From positions 43,912 through 107,911 of the forward strand of contig NZ_JBHZGO010000103.1 in the NCBI RefSeq assembly GCF_042747725.1: 64,000 nt of DNA. Reading direction: 5' to 3'. Origin of the DNA: FACHB-T130 sp042747725. GTDB lineage: Bacteria; Cyanobacteriota; Cyanobacteriia; Cyanobacteriales; FACHB-T130. The position numbers and the translations under genes were made by a program. Of the stretch, positions 1 to 6,919 are shown piece after piece. The first letter of the stretch is position 1. Every line of letters starts with the position of its first letter. The notes beneath the pieces were generated by a model that was not told the origin of the DNA, made no database searches, and saw nothing but the letters and a program-made list of their open reading frames with translations.

Positions 1-306
1 TTGACAATTCCCTTCTCCATCAAATGCCCAATGATGGAAAAAACAGCGCATAAGATTTCCATCCACTCGCCCAATTCCTAAATCGGTTCCTAGGTGAGGA
101 CAATAAGCATCTAAAGCGCGAACTTTTCCATCTTGTCCGCGAAAGATAACAATTTTTTGTCCGCAGATTTCCAAAGATTTTGCCTTACCTTGAGGAACTT
201 CTCGGCTAGGACAAGCAATATACCAGCCTTTGGCAACAACATCCCAATTATTAAATATTTTCATTTTTAATAGGGGTTGCGTGTTTTGATTTTGGAACTG
301 GTTCAT
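1..306 (-). CDS. Rieske 2Fe-2S oxygenase, N-terminal part (cut by window edge)
   Basis: The first 102 residues of a Rieske-type oxygenase are present; the rest lies beyond the left edge. The [2Fe-2S] motif is visible as CPH (C69, H71) and CFFH (C88, H91). The start at 306 is chosen over an in-frame ATG at 264 because it aligns residue for residue, without gaps, with the N-terminus of the complete Rieske gene at 3522-4664: both reach the GWY motif at residue 29. It lies 67 bases downstream of the AurF-like gene on the same strand, so it is probably the last visible gene of one operon. Known family members are mononuclear iron oxygenases or demethylases that receive electrons through the Rieske centre. 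The substrate is unknown. The two Rieske genes look like products of a duplication inside the cluster. Confidence 0.85.
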   Translation of the reverse strand, partial: MNQFQNQNTQPLLKMKIFNNWDVVAKGWYIACPSREVPQGKAKSLEICGQKIVIFRGQDGKVRALDAYCPHLGTDLGIGRVDGNLMRCFFHHWAFDGEGNCQ

Positions 307-373
307 ATCAAAAATTAGAAAGTATGCACTGTTATTTGTCAAGTCAGTAATAGGGAATAGCTAATGGTTTTTT

Positions 374-1609
374 CTAGCCCCAATTACCTATTGCCTTATT
401 TTGAGTAGCAAGGTATTGAGGAATAGAATTAGCAGCCATGATGGACATTTGCCGGTTACTTACCCAAGCGTAGTCAACTTTTTCGAGGTAAACTTTGTAT
501 GACTCCATCGCTTCTGTACGGGTTTTGTAGCTATGGTGCAGTCCTTCGGATTCCTCGGTGAAGCACAGTCGCATCATTTCTTTGGCATCGCGATCGCTCA
601 TTTCAAAAATAGGCGATCGCAATACCTCGTAAATTGCCGAATAGAGGGCGGGGTCGTACCAAAAAATCCCGTTAATCGCGACTGAAAAGTGATAGTGATC
701 TCGCTGACAGCCGCTTATCCCCAAGTTTGCCACTAGCTTCTCGAAAGCGGTTGGCGGTTTCAGGCACTTCACCACATCATGGGAGAGAATCGTAGAGCTG
801 TTAAAGTGAAAGCTCTCATCCATGAAGTGATAAAAGGAAATTTTTGAGGGAATCGGGGCGTTTTCTGGGTTGGGATGCTTTTGGTAGTAGTTGCTAAGCT
901 TATGCTGCACTAATTTACCGTTTAGCGTCCGGATACCCCGAACAGTGAAGTATTGGCAGGCGAGAAAAGTATTCCCTGCTGACAGCATTCCAAAGCTTTG
1001 CAGTTGGAGCTTTTTCCACCACGTCTTGAGGGCGTTGGTGTCAGCAAAAATCATTGTTTCTGCAAACGGCCCGCGCATGGGATAGCTGAAGACGCGCTTG
1101 CCAAAAAGCTGTGCTTCCACCTCGCTAGAGACTTTTCTGAAGGCGCTGATATGTGCCCTTTCCTGAGCAGATTCTAAGTCGAGCGTATCGCAAACTAGGC
1201 GGAAGTCCTCCTGGGCGTAAAGTCCAGCGGCGCTAGTCTGATTAAAGTAAATCGTGGCAATTTCTGCGGAAACGATCTGCGAATAGTAAGCCACCCAGTA
1301 TAGTTGGTTTAAGATTATCCTTTGACTTGGGCTAGCTTGTTCCCACAGCGGAGTTCCGTAGAGTAACGAAAATTCTTCCGGGTTCCAATACTCATCTTTG
1401 CAGTCTTCATATCGGAAAGATGCGGCGGCTTCATCGAGCAGTTGGGTATGATCTTGCTGTTTATTGCGCGTGTGGTTGATCTGAAGCTTGCGGTAGACTT
1501 TCTGGTTTTCTAGAAGCGTATTGCCTTTGGGTTCGTTAATCTGAAGTTGCTGATAAACCTTCGGGTTTTCTAGAAGCGTGTTGTCATTAATTGTTTCATT
1601 CATCATCAA
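374..1609 (-). CDS. AurF-like diiron oxygenase with duplicated N-terminal peptide
   Basis: This 411-residue protein carries the spaced metal-binding pattern of AurF-type diiron N-oxygenases: E116, E150-x2-H153 and H261-x3-E265-x2-H268. In AurF the corresponding ligands are Glu, ExxH and HxxxExxH. I could not place one expected carboxylate between residues 154 and 260 with certainty. The first 45 residues contain a near-perfect tandem repeat, NTLLENxKVYxxLQIN, at about 10-25 and 30-45, which is not part of the catalytic fold. Known AurF enzymes oxidise aromatic amines; related cyanobacterial proteins act in natural product pathways. The gene sits between the ferritin-like gene upstream and the partial Rieske gene downstream, all on the minus strand. 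Substrate and reaction are inference. Confidence 0.7.
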   Translation of the reverse strand: MMMNETINDNTLLENPKVYQQLQINEPKGNTLLENQKVYRKLQINHTRNKQQDHTQLLDEAAASFRYEDCKDEYWNPEEFSLLYGTPLWEQASPSQRIILNQLYWVAYYSQIVSAEIATIYFNQTSAAGLYAQEDFRLVCDTLDLESAQERAHISAFRKVSSEVEAQLFGKRVFSYPMRGPFAETMIFADTNALKTWWKKLQLQSFGMLSAGNTFLACQYFTVRGIRTLNGKLVQHKLSNYYQKHPNPENAPIPSKISFYHFMDESFHFNSSTILSHDVVKCLKPPTAFEKLVANLGISGCQRDHYHFSVAINGIFWYDPALYSAIYEVLRSPIFEMSDRDAKEMMRLCFTEESEGLHHSYKTRTEAMESYKVYLEKVDYAWVSNRQMSIMAANSIPQYLATQNKAIGNWG

Positions 1610-1620
1610 ATTACCTTAAA

Positions 1621-1762
1621 GACCTAACCCCCCAGCCCCCTTCCCTACGAGGGAAGGGGGAGCCGGATGTTGCTTTGTGCTGTTTGTCCACTTCCCGCTG
1701 TTTCTCCCCTCCTCTGGTAGGGAAGGGGTTGGGGGAGAGGTTTCTTCGTTCAAAAGCTGAGT
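1621..1762. repeat. Intergenic hairpin repeat of the C/G-rich cyanobacterial type
   Basis: The spacer between the ferritin-like and AurF-like genes is filled by a C/G-rich repeat. Its core is a perfect 11-base inverted repeat (CCCCCTTCCCT, loop ACG, AGGGAAGGGGG) at 1636-1660, followed by a second, imperfect GGGAAGGGGTTGGGGGAGAGG unit. Similar units occur at 12430-12545 and 47727-47771. It interrupts an otherwise tightly packed operon and could attenuate or process the transcript before the AurF-like gene. Confidence 0.7.
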
Positions 1763-2680
1763 TCATACGCATTTTTGTGCGGGGAAAGGCTGAAACGCCC
1801 CCCGATCTTCTAGTTCTTGAACGATAATTCCCGCTGCTTCTCCCCGCATCAGGGAACGCAGGAGATTGAGACGAGTTCCGCTATGAATTTCTGTGTCGAG
1901 TTCCTCGAAGATGCTTACCTTCTGCTGGCGGGACAAATGACCCTTCACTTGCTCGATGGCGGAAACGACGCTCTGAGGTCCTACCCGAACCATCTGCAAA
2001 AATAGGGCTAGGGTTTCGATGATGGTTGCTCGGCTTGCTTGGGAGACGGACATCTGGTTGAACAGAGTGACTCCGGTGCCGTGGTGACGGCTCTCGTCTT
2101 GCAAAAATCCTTCAAATAGCGAACTCAACTGAGGATTCAGGCAGTCTTTGGCGAGGTTTCTATAATGGCTCAGTCCCCAACCCTCTAGCACTATCTGAAG
2201 CACAAATAGCAGGACTGTTTTATCCTGGGTTTCCACCAAATCTGCCAGGAAGCGCAAGAAAGGGTCTTCCGTCCCCACGAGGTCTTTTTCAGGCAAAAAG
2301 CGACTAATCTGGGCAAGGTGAGCCACTTCGTCGGAGCTGAAGAGTGCGTAAAGCATCCGCTCCTCAGTGGTTTCTGCCAGCAGCACCATTTTTGCCATGT
2401 AACCGACTCCAGCTTTTTCGATGAAATAGGCTTCTTCTATGAGTCCGCCACTGCAAAGGCGCAGGATTTCTCCTTGCTCTTGTTGGCTGGAATCTTGGAA
2501 AACCTGCACCTTCTCAAGATTGAAATGAGCGGCGTCCCAATAGCGATCGCTCATAAATTCTGGGGAAACAGGATCGTTACCCAGCCGACTCTTCAAGGCT
2601 GAGGAGAGTACGCGACGCAGCTTGTCGTCAGATTGGATGTGGGGTAAATCGAAGCCTGCTGTTTTTTGGTATTGATTCAT
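1763..2680 (-). CDS. Ferritin-like diiron protein (putative oxygenase)
   Basis: The 305-residue protein has two helical half-sites of a ferritin-like diiron bundle: E82/E83 with DEVAH (E118, H121), then E166 with DESRHH (E196, H199). This arrangement is seen in diiron oxygenases and related ferritin-like proteins. It is distinct in sequence from the AurF-like protein downstream, so the cluster encodes two different diiron enzymes. The start codon overlaps the stop of the short-chain dehydrogenase gene by four bases (ATGA), indicating translational coupling. The role is inferred to be oxidative tailoring; a ferroxidase or structural role cannot be excluded from sequence alone. Confidence 0.65.
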   Translation of the reverse strand: MNQYQKTAGFDLPHIQSDDKLRRVLSSALKSRLGNDPVSPEFMSDRYWDAAHFNLEKVQVFQDSSQQEQGEILRLCSGGLIEEAYFIEKAGVGYMAKMVLLAETTEERMLYALFSSDEVAHLAQISRFLPEKDLVGTEDPFLRFLADLVETQDKTVLLFVLQIVLEGWGLSHYRNLAKDCLNPQLSSLFEGFLQDESRHHGTGVTLFNQMSVSQASRATIIETLALFLQMVRVGPQSVVSAIEQVKGHLSRQQKVSIFEELDTEIHSGTRLNLLRSLMRGEAAGIIVQELEDRGAFQPFPAQKCV

Positions 2681-3525
2681 CGGCTTTTGCTCCCGATAAA
2701 CAGCCGTCGATAGATCATTTTTGATAAAGGCAGGCGCAATCTATCTGGCAAGATTTGTTGATAAATATGGGTAAAATGGGCGTCCCAACCGACCCGAAAT
2801 CGAAGGAAGCGATCGCTTGCTTCGGCAATGTCTGCAACCCGTTTGGCGACAAGAAGCGTATTATCCTGAGCCGTTGATATAATTTGCTGATTCAGCCTGC
2901 GATAGTTGTCCGTCTGAATTCGATAAGTTTCAGAGTTTCCTTCCCCCCAGCTCATATTCTTGCCATTGTTCGTCGTCTTGCTGGCTCCAGGTTCTACCAA
3001 GGCGACACGAACCCCGTGGGACTCAAGCTCGTAATAAAGACTCTCTGCCAAGCCTTCCAAAGCATACTTGCTGGCACAATGAGCCGAGGTTAAGGGAAAG
3101 CCAGTGAAGCCGAAAGTGGAGGAGATAAAAATTAGGGTTCCCTGCGCTTCCCGAATCAACGGAAGCAAAGCGCGAGTCAGGAACACCGCACCGAAGAAAT
3201 TCACCTCAAATTGACGGCGGATTTGCTCCTCGCTAAGATCCTCCAAAGCGCCGTAGAACCTGTAGCCTGCATTATTTACCAAACAATCCAGCCGACCTTT
3301 TTTCCGAACTGCTTCAACTACGGCATCTCGTTGGCTGGGTTCGGTAATTTCTAGACTCAGAATAGTCAGGCGATCTCTATACTTTTCTAACGACTCTGCG
3401 AGGATCTCCCGTCGCTGTTGTGCGTTCCGCATCGTACCGATGACGTGCCAACCTCGCTTGAGAAACTCATCAACCATACCCCGACCGAAGCCGGACGAAC
3501 AGCCTGCGATCAATACAGACTTCAT
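2677..3525 (-). CDS. Short-chain dehydrogenase/reductase with His in place of the catalytic Tyr
   Basis: This 282-residue protein has a classical SDR fold: the nucleotide-binding glycines in AGCSSGFGRG (residues 7-16), NNAG at 84-87 and the catalytic Ser in the ISS segment around 135. In the active-site YxxxK motif the Lys is K153 but the residue four before it is H149; the codon is CAT, as read directly from the DNA. Family members reduce or oxidise alcohols and ketones with NAD(P)H. Without the Tyr the protein may use another acid/base, have altered chemistry or act non-catalytically. It overlaps both neighbours by four bases, so it is co-translated with the Rieske and ferritin-like genes. 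Confidence 0.85.
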   Translation of the reverse strand: MKSVLIAGCSSGFGRGMVDEFLKRGWHVIGTMRNAQQRREILAESLEKYRDRLTILSLEITEPSQRDAVVEAVRKKGRLDCLVNNAGYRFYGALEDLSEEQIRRQFEVNFFGAVFLTRALLPLIREAQGTLIFISSTFGFTGFPLTSAHCASKYALEGLAESLYYELESHGVRVALVEPGASKTTNNGKNMSWGEGNSETYRIQTDNYRRLNQQIISTAQDNTLLVAKRVADIAEASDRFLRFRVGWDAHFTHIYQQILPDRLRLPLSKMIYRRLFIGSKSR

Positions 3526-4664
3526 CTCGCCTCCGTGGTTAGGGAGGAAGAGGGAGTGCTGGATGGCACAGCAGAGATCCCTAGCTCAGGGCGGGCACAA
3601 GACCCGCCCCTACCGCTGCTTTCCGGTTCGTCCGGCAAAGCCATCTGCCAAGTTCCCCAGGCGATCGCTTTCTGTTTCTCGACGTGCTGAATGAACTGGA
3701 TAATCGACTTGTCCTCTTTAGTTGGAGTCTGAAAGTCAAACTTAATCGTTTGGAAAACTTGGGTATCTCCTTTAGCAAAATAATTTCCCACCATCTTCGT
3801 CAGCCAAAGCACGATTCGGTTAAAGATCCAGCCGAGAACACCGGGACGCTTCTTAGTAATTAATAAAGTCTGTCCTTCAGTTTTTCCGGCTTCGGTGAGG
3901 CGAAGGGCAAACATGATGTAGAAGTGCAGGAAGTCTGGCCCAACGGTTACTGTGCCAGTGCTGCCGTACCAATAGCACATACTATAAGTGACTTCATTTT
4001 TGTATAAGGGGCGGATTAGTTTTACAAACAGGGAATCTTCCCCTCCCCGCGTGGTGTTGCTGAAGGCGATCGCGTTTTCGTCGATTTCCTGCTTCTCAAA
4101 CACAATTTTGAGCGGCAGATTGTGAACGGTATTGAAGTGTTGGGCGTCGATAGCGTTGATCATCACCACGTTGGGGTGACAGTTCTTCACGAAGCGAGAC
4201 GCGATCGCCCCGTCGCATTCTTCGTCTTTGAGTTCCGGCGGACACGGCAAAGGCTGTCGTGGCGTTTCTCCCGTCCAAACCCATACCATCCCGTACTTTT
4301 CCGCCGTGGGCCAACTTTGCACCTTAGCTGGAAGCGGCTTTTCCAAACACGGAATATCGATACATTTTCCCGCTTGGTCATACTTCCAGTTGTGGAAAAA
4401 ACAGCGAATTCCGTTGCCTTCGACTTTTCCTTCGGCAAGGTGTGCGCCCATGTGGGGGCAATATGCATCGAGAGCGATCGCTTTCCCGTCCTCACCCCGA
4501 TAAATCGCCAGTTCCCTCCCCAAAAGGGTTACAGGCTTAACCTCCCCCACCTTAAGATTGCGAGAAGCGATCGCCCAATACCACCCCTCAATGAAACGAT
4601 CGGGATTGTTAAAAGTCTTGGTTTTCCGAAGAGAATGAGACGCTTGCAAATTAAAATTCACCAT
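3522..4664 (-). CDS. Rieske non-heme iron oxygenase
   Basis: This complete 380-residue Rieske oxygenase has [2Fe-2S] ligands C69, H71, C88 and H91. Its mononuclear iron site appears as DAQHFNTVH (D173, H176, H181) with N170 just before. It is probably the first gene of the minus-strand operon; the next gene overlaps by four bases. Known relatives in cyanobacteria and plants include chlorophyllide a oxygenase/PaO-like and vanillate demethylase-like enzymes; substrate specificity cannot be read here. The C-terminal tail from about residue 345 is low-complexity and rich in Ser/Gly/Thr. It is encoded by a dispersed repeat (3589-3612), so the natural C-terminus was probably extended by repeat insertion. 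Confidence 0.88.
   Translation of the reverse strand: MVNFNLQASHSLRKTKTFNNPDRFIEGWYWAIASRNLKVGEVKPVTLLGRELAIYRGEDGKAIALDAYCPHMGAHLAEGKVEGNGIRCFFHNWKYDQAGKCIDIPCLEKPLPAKVQSWPTAEKYGMVWVWTGETPRQPLPCPPELKDEECDGAIASRFVKNCHPNVVMINAIDAQHFNTVHNLPLKIVFEKQEIDENAIAFSNTTRGGEDSLFVKLIRPLYKNEVTYSMCYWYGSTGTVTVGPDFLHFYIMFALRLTEAGKTEGQTLLITKKRPGVLGWIFNRIVLWLTKMVGNYFAKGDTQVFQTIKFDFQTPTKEDKSIIQFIQHVEKQKAIAWGTWQMALPDEPESSGRGGSCARPELGISAVPSSTPSSSLTTEAR
3589..3612. repeat. GGGCGGG/CCCGCCC dispersed repeat inside the 3' end of the Rieske gene
   Basis: An inverted repeat GGGCGGGCACAAGACCCGCC, normally found between genes in cyanobacteria, lies within the reading frame and encodes part of the unusual C-terminal tail of the Rieske oxygenase. 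A related G/C-rich hairpin is seen at 33429-33451. Confidence 0.6.
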
Positions 4665-4994
4665 AACTTATATACTAATAGCGTTCAAAATTTCCTACCT
4701 GAGTGAATATGCCGATCCAGAAAGCTTGACACAGGGAACTTTTCCCACATCCATCCCACCCTAAAATCAGTTTGGGGCTACTATTTCTCTCTTACACTAA
4801 GAATTTGCCAACTTCTAGCATCTATAACTTAATTTAGTAAATTTTTGTTTTAATTCAATTTATGCAATCTTTTATTTATCAACCACTAAAAATTTGTTCA
4901 ACCTTTAGCGGGTTTTATAGCAATCTACGTTTAGCATTGCAAATTGAAAAAATAAGCGGTTTTCCATTGCCTAAAAGTCTTAAGCGAAAAAAAA

Positions 4995-5086
4995 CAGGAC
5001 TTACGCAAAGCTTATACATATAGCGTTCTTGTCGGTTCAATCCCCCTGTGGTTGCCCTCAGATGTGGTGATGTTGCGTAAGTCCTG
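4995..5086 (+). mobile_element. MITE-like element, 92 bp with 14-bp terminal inverted repeats, copy 1
   Basis: The element begins CAGGACTTACGCAA and ends with the exact reverse complement TTGCGTAAGTCCTG. The interior shares several blocks (CTTATACATATAG, GGTTCAATCCCCC, AGATGTGGTGATGT) with a second copy in opposite orientation at 27995-28090. It has no coding capacity. It is flanked by A runs, so a target duplication cannot be judged. A lone terminal repeat (CAGGACTTACGCA) also occurs at 54261-54273. Confidence 0.75.
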
Positions 5087-5140
5087 AAAAATATAAAATA
5101 ATTACAAATCCAATACTTCTTATAGACTCTTCTTCCCTCT

Positions 5141-5187
5141 TCTCTCTTCTTTCTTTCCTTCGTGTACTTCGCGCCTTCGCGGTTCCT
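5141..5187 (-). repeat. Dispersed GGAACCGCGAAGG repeat, copy 1
   Basis: Read on the minus strand this is GGAACCGCGAAGGCGCGAAG followed by a purine-rich tail. Related copies are at 44740-44784 (plus) and 41089-41115 (plus). It lies just before the PaaK-like gene and may form part of its leader. Confidence 0.55.
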
Positions 5188-5217
5188 AAAAAAATACAAC
5201 TTACTTAGCATTACCCT

Positions 5218-6687
5218 ATGCAAGATCGCTCATTCCTAAAAAACTCTTTAGGTTCAAAAAGAATAGCCGAAAACGTATATAAACGTGCCCAACGAAACGT
5301 ACCTGCTTACAAACAATTTTTAGAAACCCAAGGAACTAAAGCGCAAGTTCCATTTAACCAGCTACCTTTGTCAGACAAAAAATCCTACGCCTTAGTTTAT
5401 TCATTTGAGGAATTGTTGGCATATGATGCCGATAAAATTTATGCGATCGCTCGTTCTTCCGGTTCATCCGGAAACTCCTTCTATTGGCCTATTTTAAAAT
5501 CAACCAGCCGTTTTGTCGGTCTTAAAACCCGAATATTTCTGGAACGAACCTTTGCGGTACACCAGAAAAAAACATTAGCAATTGTCGGACTTAGCTTAGG
5601 AAGTTCTCTAGGAGGAGTGTCTTTTTCCGGCGCGTTAAATAATATGGCAGCGAATACGCCTTATCCTTTTTGGGTATTTTGTCCGGGCGTCCAGCACGAT
5701 GATATTATCGAGATGATCTGCAAGATGAACCCATTCGTGGATCAGATTATTTTATTTATTGTACCATCCGCGATCGCGCATCTTCATCTAAAGGCAAATG
5801 AATTCAAGCGATCGCTGCCATTGGAAAAATTAAGATACATCGTAATTGGTGAACCTTTTCCAGAAAGTATCCGCAATTCTTTGCAAAATCGTGCGGGGAT
5901 AGCAGAAGATACTCCATTTATGTTTTCCATGTACGCCAGCGCCGATACAGGAGGACTTGGAACTGAATCTCTAGCTTCTGTCGCCTTACGAAAATTGCTT
6001 TATCGCAACCAGACACTTGCTAATTCGCTAGGTATAAAATCTCCAATTCCTCACTTCTTTCATTTTATTGCTTCTAACACTTTTGTGGAAGTTGTTGATG
6101 GTCACTTTTGCGTGACCCGTTGGCAAGGAATTCCGCTAGTGCGCTACATTCTCTACGATCTTGTTGATTTATATAGTTGGCGGAAATTAAGAAAAGCAAT
6201 TCTTACCTCAGATAACCTAGATTCTCAGGATGAAGCTTTAGTCCAGATTATTGCAAAATCTAGCGCTTGGCTTCCGGATATTTTAGCAGTCACGGGTCGT
6301 TCGGATAGTTGTTTAATTCTTTTAGGTACTAATCTTACGGAATATATGTTAGACGAAGCGGTAAAATGCGAAGAACTACACGATATTCTCACCGGACTAT
6401 ACCGCGCCCGAATTGTTTACGAAGAAGACCAACAGTATCTAGAATTCAAGCTGGAACTTCGGCAAGGTGTCACACCCGATGAAGCAGTAAGCGGTAGCGT
6501 CTATTACTCTTTAGTGAAAATTTTGGGGCGAGTTCAGCCTGAATTTCTTGATGATTGGAAGCGTGTTTTTAGCGCTTGGGATAACGTTCCTGGTAAGCGT
6601 ATTTTGCAGCTTAATTTCTTACCTTGGCCCGCTTTATCTCAGGCAACGGAAAAAGCTATAAAACAACGAGGAATAGTCAGTCCTTAA
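5218..6687 (+). CDS. PaaK-like adenylate-forming enzyme (phenylacetate-CoA ligase/F390 synthetase family)
   Basis: This 489-residue protein resembles the phenylacetate-CoA ligase and coenzyme F390 synthetase family. It has a phosphate-binding loop SSGSSGN (residues 80-86) and a later YASADTGG segment near 240 that matches the adenine-binding region. Such enzymes activate a carboxylic acid as an acyl-AMP, with or without CoA transfer. It is transcribed divergently from the Rieske operon and convergently with the exporter gene, fitting a role in activating the substrate of a small biosynthetic pathway. No strong ribosome binding site precedes the start. The acid substrate is unknown and no carrier-protein gene is visible. 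Confidence 0.7.
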   Translation: MQDRSFLKNSLGSKRIAENVYKRAQRNVPAYKQFLETQGTKAQVPFNQLPLSDKKSYALVYSFEELLAYDADKIYAIARSSGSSGNSFYWPILKSTSRFVGLKTRIFLERTFAVHQKKTLAIVGLSLGSSLGGVSFSGALNNMAANTPYPFWVFCPGVQHDDIIEMICKMNPFVDQIILFIVPSAIAHLHLKANEFKRSLPLEKLRYIVIGEPFPESIRNSLQNRAGIAEDTPFMFSMYASADTGGLGTESLASVALRKLLYRNQTLANSLGIKSPIPHFFHFIASNTFVEVVDGHFCVTRWQGIPLVRYILYDLVDLYSWRKLRKAILTSDNLDSQDEALVQIIAKSSAWLPDILAVTGRSDSCLILLGTNLTEYMLDEAVKCEELHDILTGLYRARIVYEEDQQYLEFKLELRQGVTPDEAVSGSVYYSLVKILGRVQPEFLDDWKRVFSAWDNVPGKRILQLNFLPWPALSQATEKAIKQRGIVSP

Positions 6688-6715
6688 TTGCTATCGTTTC
6701 TCGTCCCCAGTTAGT

Positions 6716-6788
6716 GTAGGTTGGGTTGAGGTACGAAACCCAACAAAACCTAACTCTTTGTTGGGTTTCGTACCTCAACCCAACCTAC
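6716..6788. terminator. Long perfect inverted repeat (32-bp arms) between convergent genes
   Basis: Two 32-base arms at 6716-6747 and 6757-6788 are perfect reverse complements separated by nine bases. The arms begin GTAGGTTGGGTTGAGGTACG and end ACAAA. The structure lies between the convergent PaaK-like and exporter genes and can form a very stable stem in either transcript, so a bidirectional terminator is plausible. It is also a repeat type known to be dispersed in cyanobacterial genomes. Confidence 0.7.
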
Positions 6789-6919
6789 CAGCTGTAAACG
6801 AGGATAAAGGATGCTTCTCTCGGTTGGTTTACGAGAAGGGTTGGAGTGAGGTTCTGGATAGAAAGTCATGTTTTTACTTGCATTAAAATCAACCCATTAC
6901 CCGCCTCAAAAAAGTAGTA

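Larger units (their letters stand above)
4665..5217. other. Divergent intergenic region between the Rieske operon and the PaaK-like gene
   Basis: This 553-base, AT-rich spacer lies between two divergent transcription units and must contain promoters for both, although I cannot assign -10/-35 boxes with confidence. It also contains a MITE-like element (4995-5086) and a dispersed repeat (5141-5187). I see no convincing coding sequence. Confidence 0.6.

Noticed and set aside
891..1085. Open frame on the plus strand opposite the AurF-like gene
   Set aside because: It is antisense to a gene with clear metal-binding motifs and has no homology-like features or ribosome binding site.
5031..5050. GGTTCAATCCCC, resembling a tRNA T-arm
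   Set aside because: It is inside the MITE-like element and appears again in the second copy; no cloverleaf can be drawn around it.
4915..5223. Possible minus-strand gene of about 100 codons in the divergent spacer
   Set aside because: It is made of the MITE-like element and a dispersed repeat; the predicted protein is low-complexity.
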